From positions 17,095,394 through 17,159,393 of the forward strand of contig CM063256.1 of the NCBI GenBank assembly GCA_032158295.1: 64,000 nt of DNA, written 5' to 3'. Under the pieces are notes generated by a model, which saw only the letters and a program-made list of their open reading frames with translations, was not told where the DNA came from and did no database searches. The translations under genes were made by a program, and so were the position numbers. Origin of the DNA: Pycnopodia helianthoides (Eukaryota > Echinodermata > Asteroidea > Forcipulatida > Asteriidae). This document shows positions 44,263-55,034 of this stretch, in pieces (within the stretch, counting starts at the first letter, position 1; each line of letters opens with the position of its first letter).

Positions 44263-44662
44263 TTAAAGTCCAACATTACAGAATTGGTAAGGAACAAAAC
44301 TTGTAAAATATACTTTTTGATCACAGATTTACATAAAACTTACACGGTCTAATGATGATGATAGTAGAAAACATCCCTTGAAATAATTCTGTCTGAAATG
44401 CCATATTTGATGAGAAATGAATAAACTAATTTTCTGATTGGAGTTTATCGCTCAGTGAGCGTTTTATTCATTTGTTGAATCTATATGATTTCATGCAAAT
44501 GTGTAATTGTTTTTTCACTATTTTCTTGTACCAAGATGGCCGATTGATCTCAAACTTCTACAGGTTGTCAGTTTATGTACATGTATATGGTGGATTATAT
44601 AAAGTGCTTACACTGCCAGCAACTGTTTGTTAGCAAAAACCAATTCTGTAATGTTCCTTTAA
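44263..44662 (-). mobile_element. TTAA-flanked miniature element, family A copy A6
   Basis: TTAAAGTCCAACATTACAG to CTGTAATGTTCCTTTAA; the right TTAA (44659-44662) is shared with B3. Confidence 0.86.
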
Positions 44663-45022
44663 AGGCCCTGTACACTATTGGTAAGATCGAAAAACACAAA
44701 TGTTCACAGATTCACACATAACTTACATGATTTAAAGTAAGTAATGGTAGAAAGGGTTCCTTAAAATATTTCTGCCTAAAATGCTATCGTTTCTGAGAAA
44801 TGAATAAAACAATAGTTTTTATCGCGCGCGATAATAAACTTGATGTTTGAAAAACAGAAAACACATAAGGTCTCTTTTCACTATTTTCTCGTGACCTCGA
44901 TGACCAACTGAGCTCAAATTTTCGGAGGTTTGTTATTTCATGTATATGATTAATCACACAAAACATGAACTTTGTTTGCAACTGTTTTTTTCAGCTCTAC
45001 CAATCCTGTATAATACCTTTAA
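44659..45022 (-). mobile_element. TTAA-flanked miniature element, family B copy B3
   Basis: TTAAAGGCCCTGTACACTAT to CTGTATAATACCTTTAA. Central palindrome TTATCGCGCGCGATAA at 44819-44834. Confidence 0.87.
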
Positions 45023-45297
45023 GTCTGCTCTAAAAACGTATTATTTTCGTCAAGTCTTTAGGTAATATTGTTCTGTTTTGTGATTCTTGAATTCTCTAAT
45101 TCAACTGAGTCTTAATGCATCTTTTTGTGTATTTTATCGTTGTATATATGGGCAATTGTAGTACCAATGTTTTTATGTGCTTTTTATGTATCATTGTTTT
45201 AATTGATTACCAGTATTTGTAATAATTATGTAAAGTGCATTGAGATTATTTGTTGATGTAATGTGCTATATAAGAATTAAATATTATTATCATTGTT
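45018..45297 (+). mobile_element. Non-LTR retrotransposon 3' end (LINE stub)
   Basis: 45018-45065 reads FKSALKTYYFRQVFR-stop, the usual last residues of CR1/L2-type LINE polyproteins. A 3' UTR follows, ending AATGTGCTATATAAGAATTA and an ATTATT tail. The upstream coding part is absent, and B3 abuts the first codon. Confidence 0.68.
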
Positions 45298-45486
45298 GTC
45301 TGCAGGGGGATAGGGTGGGATCAGTGGGCGGGGCGGGGGGGTCTGTCCTTGCAAAAAAATAAAATTACTAAATAAATAAAATTAAATATTAATAATAATA
45401 AAACATATTTTATAACAACATTGAAGTACTGCGCTGGGTTTTGAGTGGGCTGTTTGACAAAGCTCACATTCTCAGTAAAGTGTTCA

Positions 45487-45504
45487 GTGTGTGTGTGTGT
45501 GTGC
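45487..45504. repeat. (GT)n microsatellite
   Basis: Nine GT dinucleotides. Confidence 0.95.
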
Positions 45505-45595
45505 GCCTATCTTTTGAAACCAACTTTTGAAACTGTTTAAGTAGGATTTGAAACTTATAATCAAGTGAGGTTTGCGGTGACACCATGTACACATA

Positions 45596-46107
45596 ATAAT
45601 AATAATACATAATAACTGTATTTATATAGCGCCTTTTGCCAAAGGATACAAGGCGCTCAGTATTTTTACCTGCCATGTATGTGGAGCTACGTTTTGAAGT
45701 ATGAGACCATATGCATTTATAGCACAATGTAATGGTTTACAAGGTGCGGTGGCGCATTATGCTGCCAATCAAACTAGGAACACCGGGGCGAACCCCTTCT
45801 CTTTTCGATAAGTGCACTGGGTTCTTTTACGTGCATTACACAACACACAGGACCAACGCTTTACGTCCCATCCGAAGGACGAAGCAATAATGGTTAAGTG
45901 TCTTGCTTAAGGACACAAGTGTCACGACTGGGACTCGAACCCACACTCTGCTGAACAGAAACACCATCCCAAGGACGAAGCAATAATGGTTAAGTATCTT
46001 GCTTAAGGACACAAGTGTCACGACTGGGACTCGAACCCACACTCTGCTGAACAGAAACACCAGAGCTTGAGTCTGGTGCTCTTATCCTCTCGGCCACGAC
46101 ATGCCAT
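45596..46107 (-). mobile_element. tRNA-Leu-derived SINE with internal duplication
   Basis: Tail (AAT)n and TATATAGCGCCTTTTG, body CACCGGGGCGAACCCCTTCT, then two consecutive copies of about 95 bp (CAATAATGGTTAAGTGTCTT ... CTCTGCTGAACAGAAACACC) before the head end CTCGGCCACGACATGCC. Confidence 0.87.
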
Positions 46108-46139
46108 AAATCTGTTGTATGAGTAGTGATGATTCTGAC

Positions 46140-46725
46140 AACTCTATCATGTCCTATGGCTCAACACAATGGGGTTTTTCACTGTTTTCTAATGACTCAA
46201 CCTGTAGACCGATTGAGCTTTAAAGGAACATTACAGAATTGGTTTTTGCTAACAAAACAGTTGCTGGCAGTGTAAGCACTTTATGTAATCCACCATATAC
46301 ATAAACTGACAAACCTGTAGAAGTTTGAGATCGATCGGCCATCTGGGTCACGAGAAAATAGTGAAAAACCGATTACACATTTGCATGAAATCATATAGAT
46401 TCAACAAATGAATAAAACGCTCACTGAGCGATAAACTCCAATCGGAAAATTAGTTTATTCATTTCTCATCAAATATGGCATTTCAGACAGAAATATTTCA
46501 AGGGATGATTTATACTATCATCATCATTAGACCTTGTAAGTTTTATGTAAATCTGTGATCAAAAAGTACATTTTACAAGTTTTTTTCTTACCAATTCTGT
46601 AATGTTCCTTTAAGATTTCACAGGTTTGTTATTTCATGTCTGTGGGTCACATACATGTACATGTACATGTAAAGTGCAGGTACTAGTCTTTGAAATTTAC
46701 CAGTTTTACTTGTCCTTTAACAGGG
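46140..46725 (+). repeat. B/C-like relic hosting A7
   Basis: Left of A7: TCACTGTTTTCTAATGACTC and GTAGACCGATTGAGCT. Right of A7: GATTTCACAGGTTTGTTATT. Together they form the arm module in inverse order, split at TTAA. Confidence 0.6.
46220..46613 (+). mobile_element. TTAA-flanked miniature element, family A copy A7
   Basis: Complete copy. Palindrome CGCTCACTGAGCG at 46418-46430; TTAA at both ends. Confidence 0.89.
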
Positions 46726-46734
46726 CTCGAATTT

Positions 46735-47343
46735 GACACTGGACCGCAGGCCCGAGGCCAGTGATTTTAGCATTGGGCCAGTAAACTCATGGCCGGACAA
46801 GTCCGGCGGTCTTGTGGTTTCAATTGAATAACAATTCATGTGCGTGTACATGTACCTCACTCTATAATATCTTGAACAGAAACAAATTATGTTCAAATGT
46901 TGACCTTGAGTAATGATTTGAATTACTTACTACCCTTAAAGACAAATGAGGTCAATCTTCTCTTATAATTATGTCTTAGTGCTTGTTCAATGAAATGCAA
47001 GTTAAACTCATGACCAGACAAGTGAAGTGGTTTCAATTCAATAACAATTCATGTACAGTACATGTACCTCACTCTAATAATGTTTTGAACAGAAAACAAA
47101 TTATGTTCAAATGTTGACTTTGAGTAATGATTTGAAATATACGTAATATCCTTAAACTATAAAGACAAATGAGGCAAATCTCTCTCTTAAATGTCTAAGT
47201 GCTTGTTAAATTAAATGCAAGTTAAACTGTGTAAGTTTTCTCAGTTTGAATCTGGTCTTGTAAAATTAGTTCTGGTCCAGTAAAAATTTTGAGATACAAG
47301 TCCTGTGATCTTGTGAATTTTTTTCCCTAAATTCGAGCCCTGT
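46735..47343 (-). mobile_element. Family F element F3 with internal duplication
   Basis: CAGGGCTCGAATTTGACACT at the left and AATTCGAGCCCTG at the right. The central part (ACAATTCATGT...CACTCTA, AAACAAATTATGTTCAAATG) occurs twice in tandem (46826-46945 and 47039-47150), making it longer than F2. Confidence 0.82.
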
Positions 47344-47431
47344 TTAAGGGAGAATGCATCTTTAAGCAATTCATGGTGTTATGTGGGCAGATCAAACAAT
47401 GCATAAATCCAAGATATTCTACATGTAATGT

Positions 47432-47737
47432 ACATCAGGCCTTGCACTTAAGCTTTCTGTGAAGTAGCCCGCCGGTCCAGTAAACTGTGCATTTTACTTG
47501 CCCCCAGGAAGTTTTAGTAGCCCAGATATAAACGGGAATTGCCATATAAATGTAATGTTCTGATGTGCTTTATAACTTTAAATATTTACATTTGAAAAGG
47601 AAGAAATGAGCATTTTGAACAAGTAGGTTGCACAGTTTTTAGTAGCCCACAGGGCAAGTTGAGAAGTGGTATTTACTAGCCCATAGCATTTTTTACTAGA
47701 CAATGTACGCCAGGTTAGTGTTAAGGGTGAGCCCTGG
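47432..47737 (-). repeat. Family G repeat, copy 2
   Basis: Inverse of 43282-43580: AGTAGCCCGCCGGTCCAGTA, AGTTTTTAGTAGCCCACAGG, GTTAGTGTTAAGGGTGAGCC. Confidence 0.85.
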
Positions 47738-47945
47738 ATGTAGTACTCCTGAAAGTAATAATGTATACTAGACTACACAATAAAATATTAATGGGTTGAG
47801 ATTCATTTGACGCATGATCACATCGACAGCACGTGAGAGTATGAATTCAAATAAAGCGTATGTGACTCACATTTTATCACACCGACATTATGCGGACAAT
47901 TGGCCTGAATAATCTTTGGGGAAACACCACTTTCATTGGAAACAT

Positions 47946-48127
47946 TCTTTACATTGTTTTAAGTCTCAGTTAAAAACTCATTTGTTTGAAAGTGCTTATT
48001 TGTAATCTGCTTACTTGTAATGTTTCTTTCACTTATTGTATATTTGATTGTTCTCTTTATGCGCTTAGAGGCTTCTGCATTAGGCGCTTTACAAATGTCT
48101 TTATTATTATTATTATTATTATTATTC
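47946..48127 (+). mobile_element. Non-LTR retrotransposon 3' end with (ATT)n tail
   Basis: 47946-48005 reads SLHCFKSQLKTHLFESAYL-stop, the typical C-terminus of LINE polyproteins. A short 3' UTR has GCATTAGGCGCTTTACAAAT, then (ATT)n at 48101-48126. Confidence 0.72.
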
Positions 48128-48374
48128 CAACAGGTCCTGATGAATTTTGTATCTTTGTGACCACAATGATAATGTACATTACATTTTCTTGTACAGTAAC
48201 ATTTAGCTATGGAGGTAGACAAACTAAACAAAATTAATATCATGCATCGTTCTTCTAAAATAAAATTACTCCCTAAATGAAAATGAGATGAAATTCAGAA
48301 TCCTGACATTTGGGTACAAAAAACAAAATACAAAATACAAAAAATACAGAAATAGTCCTGACTACAAGTTGGGC

Positions 48375-48785
48375 ATGCAGGCCTAATACCTGTACTTCAT
48401 GGAGGCAACAGAGGCAATTGCCTTCCAGACCAAAATCATAGCAATGCTTATAGAAGTTAAGCACAAAATATTGCTTACATATATAAAATATTTTCCGCTG
48501 AGACCAATAATACACATGATACCAATCACAGCTGCTACATGTGATATGGTATTTTGGCTGGTGACCCTATTCAGCTATTCTGGTAAACATCTGTTGTGCT
48601 TAGGGCTCTACTTTTGCTGCTTATAGCTTGAGCAGCTCTATGAAATTGGACCAGGCTTGTCATTGCCTTGGTGCCCTTTGAAATATTCTAGCACTCATAG
48701 CAGTAAATGTCCATCCTAGAGGTGCCCTTTATTTAGAAAAAAAAAACTGCCTGGCCCTTCCAAGAACGATGTGTCAGGTCTGAAG
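48375..48785 (+). repeat. Family L copy, split by D8
   Basis: Left part AGGCAACAGAGGCAATTGCC at 48403 and right part CATTGCCTTGGTGCCCTTTG at 48661 are neighbours in the L unit. Confidence 0.7.
48427..48654. mobile_element. Family D element D8 (diverged)
   Basis: Inner GATATGGTATTTTGGCTGGT and right end GCAGCTCTATGAAATTGGACC are family D. The left end is eroded. Confidence 0.6.
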
Positions 48786-49765
48786 AATGTACAGTCAAGA
48801 TCTTGTGAAGCTCACAATCTCCCAGAATCAACACAACAAATAAACACGGAAACTTTGTTAGAGTAGATCCTCTGTCATCGAAGCCAGACAGTGCCCCCGA
48901 AACTCCGCGTTAAATGATAAATTGGACAATCTAACCGCTTAAAATAATAGATCAGTGCCGCTTCCACGCTTGTTATCATGGATGATTTGAAGGCTGCGTA
49001 CGTGGAACCGAGCCTGAATGCTTAAATGTACAGTATCCAGCCGGCCGAGTTGAAGTGCACCGTCGTTGTTTCCAGGAGCAAATGATATTTCAGACTGAAT
49101 ATTAAATGGTGTGTCCCAGCGCTGATGTTGATTTGATCTGAATAGACACTTAAAACTTAAGAGCTCGGACCATGGTTAGGCTGGCTGCATGCACATTGTA
49201 CACACCTGTGGTAGGGCACTGTACTACACAGAGAACAAAGTTTGCTAAGCTGCCCAGGAGGGGTTGTTGGAGGGGGGGGGCAGAGGTTGGGGAGTTGACA
49301 CAGCCCCAACTTTGCTATGTTTGCACATTTCCTGGTCAATCAAACACATCCTTTCTAAAAAAAAATACTACTCGACTACAGAGAAGTTGTTTTAAAACGG
49401 AAATACATATGTACTATGTATTTAATCCTACATCATAAAAAATGTAATTGTATTAAATTACAAGTGAATGTACTATGTATGCATAGTTTAAAAATACCCA
49501 ATATGGTCAGCAAAGGTAGGTACTGTACTGAACACCCCCCCCCCCCTGTGCTGGAACATACAAAACGTAGCATGTTTGTATACATTATGGATTCTACCAA
49601 ACATGATTTTATGTTACTTTATTGTGTGTCATATACCGGATATGATAAAAATCAAAATGACTGAGTACTCTCCTTACGGTAGCAGGAACTACCATTAAAA
49701 GTTAACTGTTAAATTCAAGTGCATCCCTGAAATCAATAAAAAAAACAATCTACAATGTGTGGAGC
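48786..49765. other. No gene recognised
   Basis: Contains G and C runs (49273, 49535) and short open frames only. Confidence 0.5.
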
Positions 49766-50154
49766 TTAAAGGAACATTACAGAATTGGTAAGAGCAAAAC
49801 TTGTGAAATATACTTTTTGATCACAGATTTACAAATAACTTACACGGTCTAATGATGATGATAGTAGAAAACATCCCTTGAAATATTTCTGTCTGAAATG
49901 CCATATTTGATGAGAAATGAATAAACTAATTTTCCGATTGGAGTTTATCGCTCAGTGAGCGTTTTATTCATTTGTTGAACCTATATGATTTCATGCAAAT
50001 GTGTAATCGGTTTTCACTATTTTCTAGTGACCCAGATGGCTGATCGATCTCAAACTTCTGCAGGTTTGTCAGTTTATGTATATGGTGGATTTCATAAAGT
50101 GCTTACACCGCCAGCAACTGTTTTGTCAGCAAAAAAATGTAATGTTCCTTTTAA
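49766..50154 (-). mobile_element. TTAA-flanked miniature element, family A copy A8
   Basis: TTAAAGGAACATTACAG to AATGTAATGTTCCTTTTAA, palindrome CGCTCAGTGAGCG at about 49950. Confidence 0.87.
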
Positions 50155-50217
50155 AAACACTGAAGTTTCAGATGACAATATTTTTACAATAAATAATGTC
50201 TCGTGTTACAAGGCCCC

Positions 50218-50489
50218 TTAAAGGAACATTACTGAATTGAGAAATGAATTTAAAACTAATTTTCCGATTGGAATTTATCGCTCAGTGAGCGTTTTATTCA
50301 TTTGTTGAATCTATATGATTTCATGCAAATGTGTAATCGGTTTTTCACTATTTTCTCGTGACCCAGATGGCCGATCGATCTCAAACTCCTACAGGTTTGT
50401 CAGTTTATGTATATGGTGGATTACATAAAGTGCTTACACTGCCAGCAACTGTTTTGTTAGCAAAAACCAATCCTGTAATGTTCATTTAA
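50218..50489 (-). mobile_element. Family A copy A9, internally deleted
   Basis: TTAAAGGAACATTACTGAAT runs directly into GAGAAATGAATTTAAAACTA, so about 110 bp of the left arm is missing. The right half is intact to CCTGTAATGTTCATTTAA. Confidence 0.85.
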
Positions 50490-50547
50490 GTATACCACCT
50501 TGTGTATGAGACATGATACAGATTGTCCTTCACATTGCATGCACGAA

Positions 50548-50990
50548 CCTGGGCTCAAAGTCACAGTTCTGCTTACTGCAGAATTCTGTGCTTACCGCCA
50601 CCATTCTCTGCAAACAGGGTAGGCCCAAATCTGCGCTAGCTATGTAAGCAAAGATTGCTTAGAAACCCGAGAGTACCGATGATGTGCTCCAACAAACATT
50701 TCTTGCTAACCTGTTTTTGCTTTTTTTCTTGTTGTCTATTTTTTCTGTTTTGTTTGATTATGTCTTTATGATATTTAAATTTTTGTACTTTTCGTCTTTC
50801 TTTTTTTAAATCCTTGTATTTGTATTAGTGCAATTCAACCTTTAGGTTGCCATACTGTACAATTTTTCATGTTTGTTCTTGTATGAAATAAACCAAAAAT
50901 AATAATAACCTGTGAAATAAACTTGTTATGTTATATGTATAATTTTATGCTCACAGTTTTTTGCTTACAGTAATATTACACTGTCCAATT
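50548..50990. mobile_element. Family D element D9, split by a retrotransposon tail
   Basis: CTGGGCTCAAAGTCACAGTT ... TTTCTTGCTAACCTGT, then the insert, then AACCTGTGAAATAAACTTGT; D7 has the uninterrupted order. The right terminus is decayed. Confidence 0.65.
50715..50905 (+). mobile_element. Retrotransposon 3' tail inserted in D9, with 8-bp target duplication
   Basis: T-rich 191-bp insert ending AACCTTTAGGTTGCC hairpin, GAAATAAACC and (AAT)n, flanked by TAACCTGT at 50707-50714 and 50906-50913. The ending is typical of non-LTR retrotransposon 3' UTRs. Confidence 0.72.
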
Positions 50991-51075
50991 TTTAAGCTCC
51001 ATTGTAAGATCAGCACCAAATCGTGGATTAATCACTTGAGTTGAATAAACAAGTTCAATACACAGAGTTTGTCTT

Positions 51076-51286
51076 AAGGCCAAGTCACACAGGGCAATTT
51101 TTTCAGGCAACTTGGAGGCAACCAACTGCACTGCATGCACAAGGAACACTTTGGCAGCTCGAGAGACAATCTTCTAGCTGTGAACTCACTATCACTAAGA
51201 ATGAGAAAACTGAAATGTGAACGAATTTGTCTTTTTGGAGATTGCCTGGAACTGGTTGCCTGTAAAGTGCCTCGTGTGAAATGGCC
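51076..51286. mobile_element. Inverted-repeat element I
   Basis: AAGGCCAAGTCACACAGGGC at the left and TGCCTCGTGTGAAATGGCCTT at the right are imperfect inverted repeats; AGGCAACTTGG and GGTTGCCTG inside also pair. Confidence 0.65.
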
Positions 51287-51533
51287 TTTGACCCTCCTAC
51301 TCTCAGTGACTCTTGGCAACATTTTCCAGTGAGTTGCCAACCATTTGAAACCATTCGACTGCCAAGGTTGTGTACCAAGGTTGTGTACAGTGGCACAACT
51401 GTGCACAGAACTAACCGTGTACTGTGTACATGCATTCCCTCATGGTATCATATTGCAGGCTGGCATAGTTTATCTATCATTCAAAACCACAGTGAATGGT
51501 ATTGAATGGTCAGACAGCAAGAGAGTTACTAGA
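51287..51533 (+). repeat. Family H repeat, copy 1
   Basis: ACCCTCCTACTCTCAGTGAC, AACCATTCGACTGCCAAGGT, TGCACAGAACTAACCGTGTA and GAATGGTCAGACAGCAAGAG; same order at 55035-55246. Confidence 0.85.
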
Positions 51534-51696
51534 CAGATTTGCAGTGAACGTTTCACCAGTGACATCACCTGTGTCATCAATGATGCAATAGATGAGGTTG
51601 TATATAATATAGACACAGTAGTGTTGGGGAATTCATCAAGAGTGACAGCACATCATCAGTATTAAAATGAGAATCCATTGACTGTGCCTTGTACCC

Positions 51697-52102
51697 ATAG
51701 AGCTATATATATTGACTAGAGCGCTAACTTGCTCTGAGTTTAGAAGCCACCCTGGGCGCAGACATATTTGATGTGTGAAAAAAATGACTACGGAACAGTT
51801 TTAATTTTAAGAGAGCACACATGACCGCGAAAATTTTGCATTCGGCGTGCGCGCTTACGTATGCGCCATATTACGTACGCTCATTAGCAGATTGTGCGTT
51901 CTCATTTGCTGCATATTTGGTTCGATGACGCATAGAAAAGAACAAACGCTTTATCATGCAAATAGCCGTACAATTACCGTACAAAATTTCAAGCTTTTGT
52001 ATTGGTTTGTACATAAACATGGATGCGCCCACACAGCTTCAAAACCTTAGTGCGTGTATAACGGGGTGTTAGCGCTCTAGTCAATATATATAGCTCTATG
52101 CT
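51697..52102. mobile_element. Inverted-repeat element N with about 33-bp TIRs
   Basis: CATAGAGCTATATATATTGA-CTAGAGCGCTAAC at the left is repeated inverted at 52068-52101. The interior has CpG and GCGC-rich patches (CGGCGTGCGCGCTTACG). Ends resemble element M (ATAGAGYTATAT). Confidence 0.85.
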
Positions 52103-53844
52103 TGTACCCCACCAATCCACAATAACCCCAGGGTTCCAATGCAACACTCCCCCCATACTGTCTCTAATTAGGAAGGTATAAAACCCTTGTGGCAAAATAA
52201 CACCGCTTCCAGCTTGTATCAAGGAGCGTTGATTGTCATTCTAACACTGCTTCCATTTTGTATCAAGGAGCGTTGATTGTCATCTAGCCCAGCAACAGCT
52301 TGTTGCCACGGCGATGACATACCTTGCCAAAGCGTGGCGCGTGCACACTCTGCCCGTGTGCAATGGGGAATTTGCATAACAATTGATTAAGCATGGTGGA
52401 ATTCCCAGACCGGAATCCCATCCTGATTGTGATTGCTCCGTTGGATTTAATTTGGGGGCATTGTTCCCTTCATGACAAACTGATGGCAATCAAGTACATG
52501 TGTAAACTTAGAATCTGACAGAATGATAATAAGTGTGCGAAATCAATAGCGCAAACACAGAGTTTAAACTGACATTTGAACCATCAACAATAACTGAGAA
52601 TGCACAGTGTGTAGAATTTAATAGACTCTGCAAGCCTCGCGCGTATCAAGGAGAAAACAACTCGCACAAAAAAAATATTTTTCCATGAAATCAAATCTTC
52701 CTTTGAAGTTCTATTTTATGTAAAATTCTTGAAAGTAGCAATATCCATACCAATTTCTCATAAATACAATTTCAATTGTTATAATTTTGTTAAAATTAAC
52801 ACTGAACAAAAAATTGGGACGAGGATGCTTTTTTTTTTTTTAGAAACCCCAATTGCCAATCACGCGTGAATTTGTGCAACCATTACATAGCTTTACTGAT
52901 AACATGAACGTCATGTGGGCAAAATTCTTAATTGTTTACAAGTAACCAGACACAGAGGTCATATTTTATTCTGGGGTTTTCTTTGTCAAAAATTTGTTTT
53001 CCTTTCATATATTTCATGGCTTAATTTTACTTTCCCTACAGTAGCCATAAACTAAGCTAAAAACTAAAGTATTTTAAGATTTGAATCGCGCACATCTAAA
53101 ACTCAATATGGTTGGAACCAATACGGTACCCAAGTTCGAATACGCGCAAGACTAGCACAGTTTATTACAATCCTGAAAAAGACAAAAAACCCTCTCAGAC
53201 AATTGTAGACTTACGGATGACTCGTCTGACACGCTCAAGAGGGAATAACAAACACAAGGTTGACATTTGACATTATTAACTCACAACCCACGAGACCCTC
53301 AAATAAAATAGCATTCAAGACTATCATTGTGGTACATGTACGTGTACGTCCTACAAATTATACAAAACCCATTCATCATGTTATGCTGTACAGTATGCAA
53401 AGTGTTTGCAGACTTACGATTATGTTTTTTTTTGTGTCCGGAAGGGTGTCTGAGTGTCCTTTGGAAACTGTTTTTATTTGGGGCATCCTTTTTGGACTGT
53501 CTGTAACATGATGCATCTATGCGCAATTTCATTAAGCTTAGGGTGGAGTGCTTTAGGTGCCCAGTTAAACACGTCATTCTACAGAACCCTAAGAGTGGAA
53601 ATTCGTAGTAAGCAATGCATGATATTAGGGTCCATTGTTACCTCTTCCACTAAGATTACGCAAGGCGACGACGGGGAGCCACTCTGACCAAACCCACGGG
53701 ATGTGCTGACTGCCAGAAACACTTTCACACCAGCTGAGGTTTCGGAGCGCTGCTGGCATGGTGGCTTGGTTGAACGCCAAAGCGGTCAGCTCGTACGTCA
53801 CCTCTGCTCAAGTTTACTGCCTAATTTCCATCTCAGATATCAAC
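52103..53844. other. No gene recognised
   Basis: Includes a 48-bp direct duplication at 52205-52285 (TTGTATCAAGGAGCGTTGAT twice) and a T run at 52830. Open frames are short. Confidence 0.5.
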
Positions 53845-53987
53845 AATTTATGAATATATATATTCGGTTTGCGTAACACCATGTGTATAAATATCTACTT
53901 TGCTGTGTAGATTTTGTTCTTTAGAGAACTTGTCTTGCTATTTATTCTACTACCGCGGAGTAGATTTTCGGAATTCGGGAGACTTCT
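53845..53987 (+). repeat. Family R repeat, copy 2
   Basis: GTAACACCATGTGTATAAAT, ATCTACTTTGCTGTGTAGAT, CTACTACCGCGGAGTAGATT; inverse of 31541-31672. Confidence 0.8.
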
Positions 53988-54190
53988 CAGTTCTGAAAAG
54001 AACTGTCCTGCTTATGAACTACATGTACTACCTGGGCGGGAGGTAGGAAATCGGCCTGGACTACTACTTTAGCTTTGTGGATCAGGGGGACTTCTCGTAA
54101 TTAACTGCACTGCCGCGGAGTAAGTTCCTTTTGGTCTCAACGTTTCGACTAGCTTGCTCTAGTCATCGTCAGGAGACTGAACATGTCTGA
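53988..54190 (-). repeat. Penelope-like repeat end with hammerhead-like hairpin
   Basis: Contains a second GCCGCGGAGTAAG motif, as in R, and at 54172-54143 (minus) CTGACGA, a 6-bp stem GACTAG/CTAGTC, then GAAA. Assignment to Penelope-like elements is from memory of similar termini. Confidence 0.4.
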
Positions 54191-55034
54191 GTATTAATTT
54201 TTAGTATCCCGTTGTAGTATTTGTTCTCATTTTTTATTCATTTATTTTTGTTTTAGTGTAAATGTGCAGTACTCCTCAAATTCATCGTAGTTTGACGTCA
54301 TTTTCTTTCCGAGGTGATGCTCACTTTCTTGACATTGGATCTTGCCACTTCAATAACAACGCAGAAGATCGCACACTCAACACAGAGCACAAACTCACAC
54401 TCTTTAACATCGGGGTAGTATCAAAATCCGACCAAAATATTGGTGCAATAAATGATGAACTGATTTGAAGCAGGTTGTGCAACTACCTGAAGTGTAATTA
54501 CCTGAAGGGCAATTACATGTATTTTTGGCTCCCGAAGGTGAAAGATGCTGATTACAATAGGTCGCTGTTTGTGTGGGTACCAGACGGTTTGAACCAGTTG
54601 CTACGGTTGCAGTTCAGTGACTTTGGGATGATGTAATGACAATGGCGGCTAATAATTTCTGGCTCAGAAACTTAATACAATTGAGAAGTTGGGTAAATAA
54701 TTAATTCATTTAAAAATATATATTTTTTTAAAGAGAGCTTACACTTCTTTGATCCTAGTAATACCGTCACTTTGGAATGCTTGGTGGCAGCAGAATTCAC
54801 TTGTTTACTACTTATTTTGCTGTCAAACGACTTTGAATGCGAGCTTTATGTTGTGTAAGAATGTGTGCTTCACGCTTGAGTGGTCAAACAATGCGGTCGC
54901 AAGCGTGTGACCGCATTATGTCCAAGTAATGTCCAGGTAACTATAAGAGTTAAAAAGCATGGAACTACAGACCAGTGAAACGGCATGGTCCTGCTGGCTT
55001 ATCACCATAAAATATTGAGGTCAAACCCAACTTA
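54191..55034. other. No gene recognised
   Basis: AT-rich, no structure noticed. Confidence 0.5.

Noticed and set aside
48100..48127. (ATT)n, (AAT)n and (GT)n runs as independent findings
   Set aside because: The ATT/AAT runs are ordinary retroposon tails, and the GT run at 45487 is a common microsatellite.
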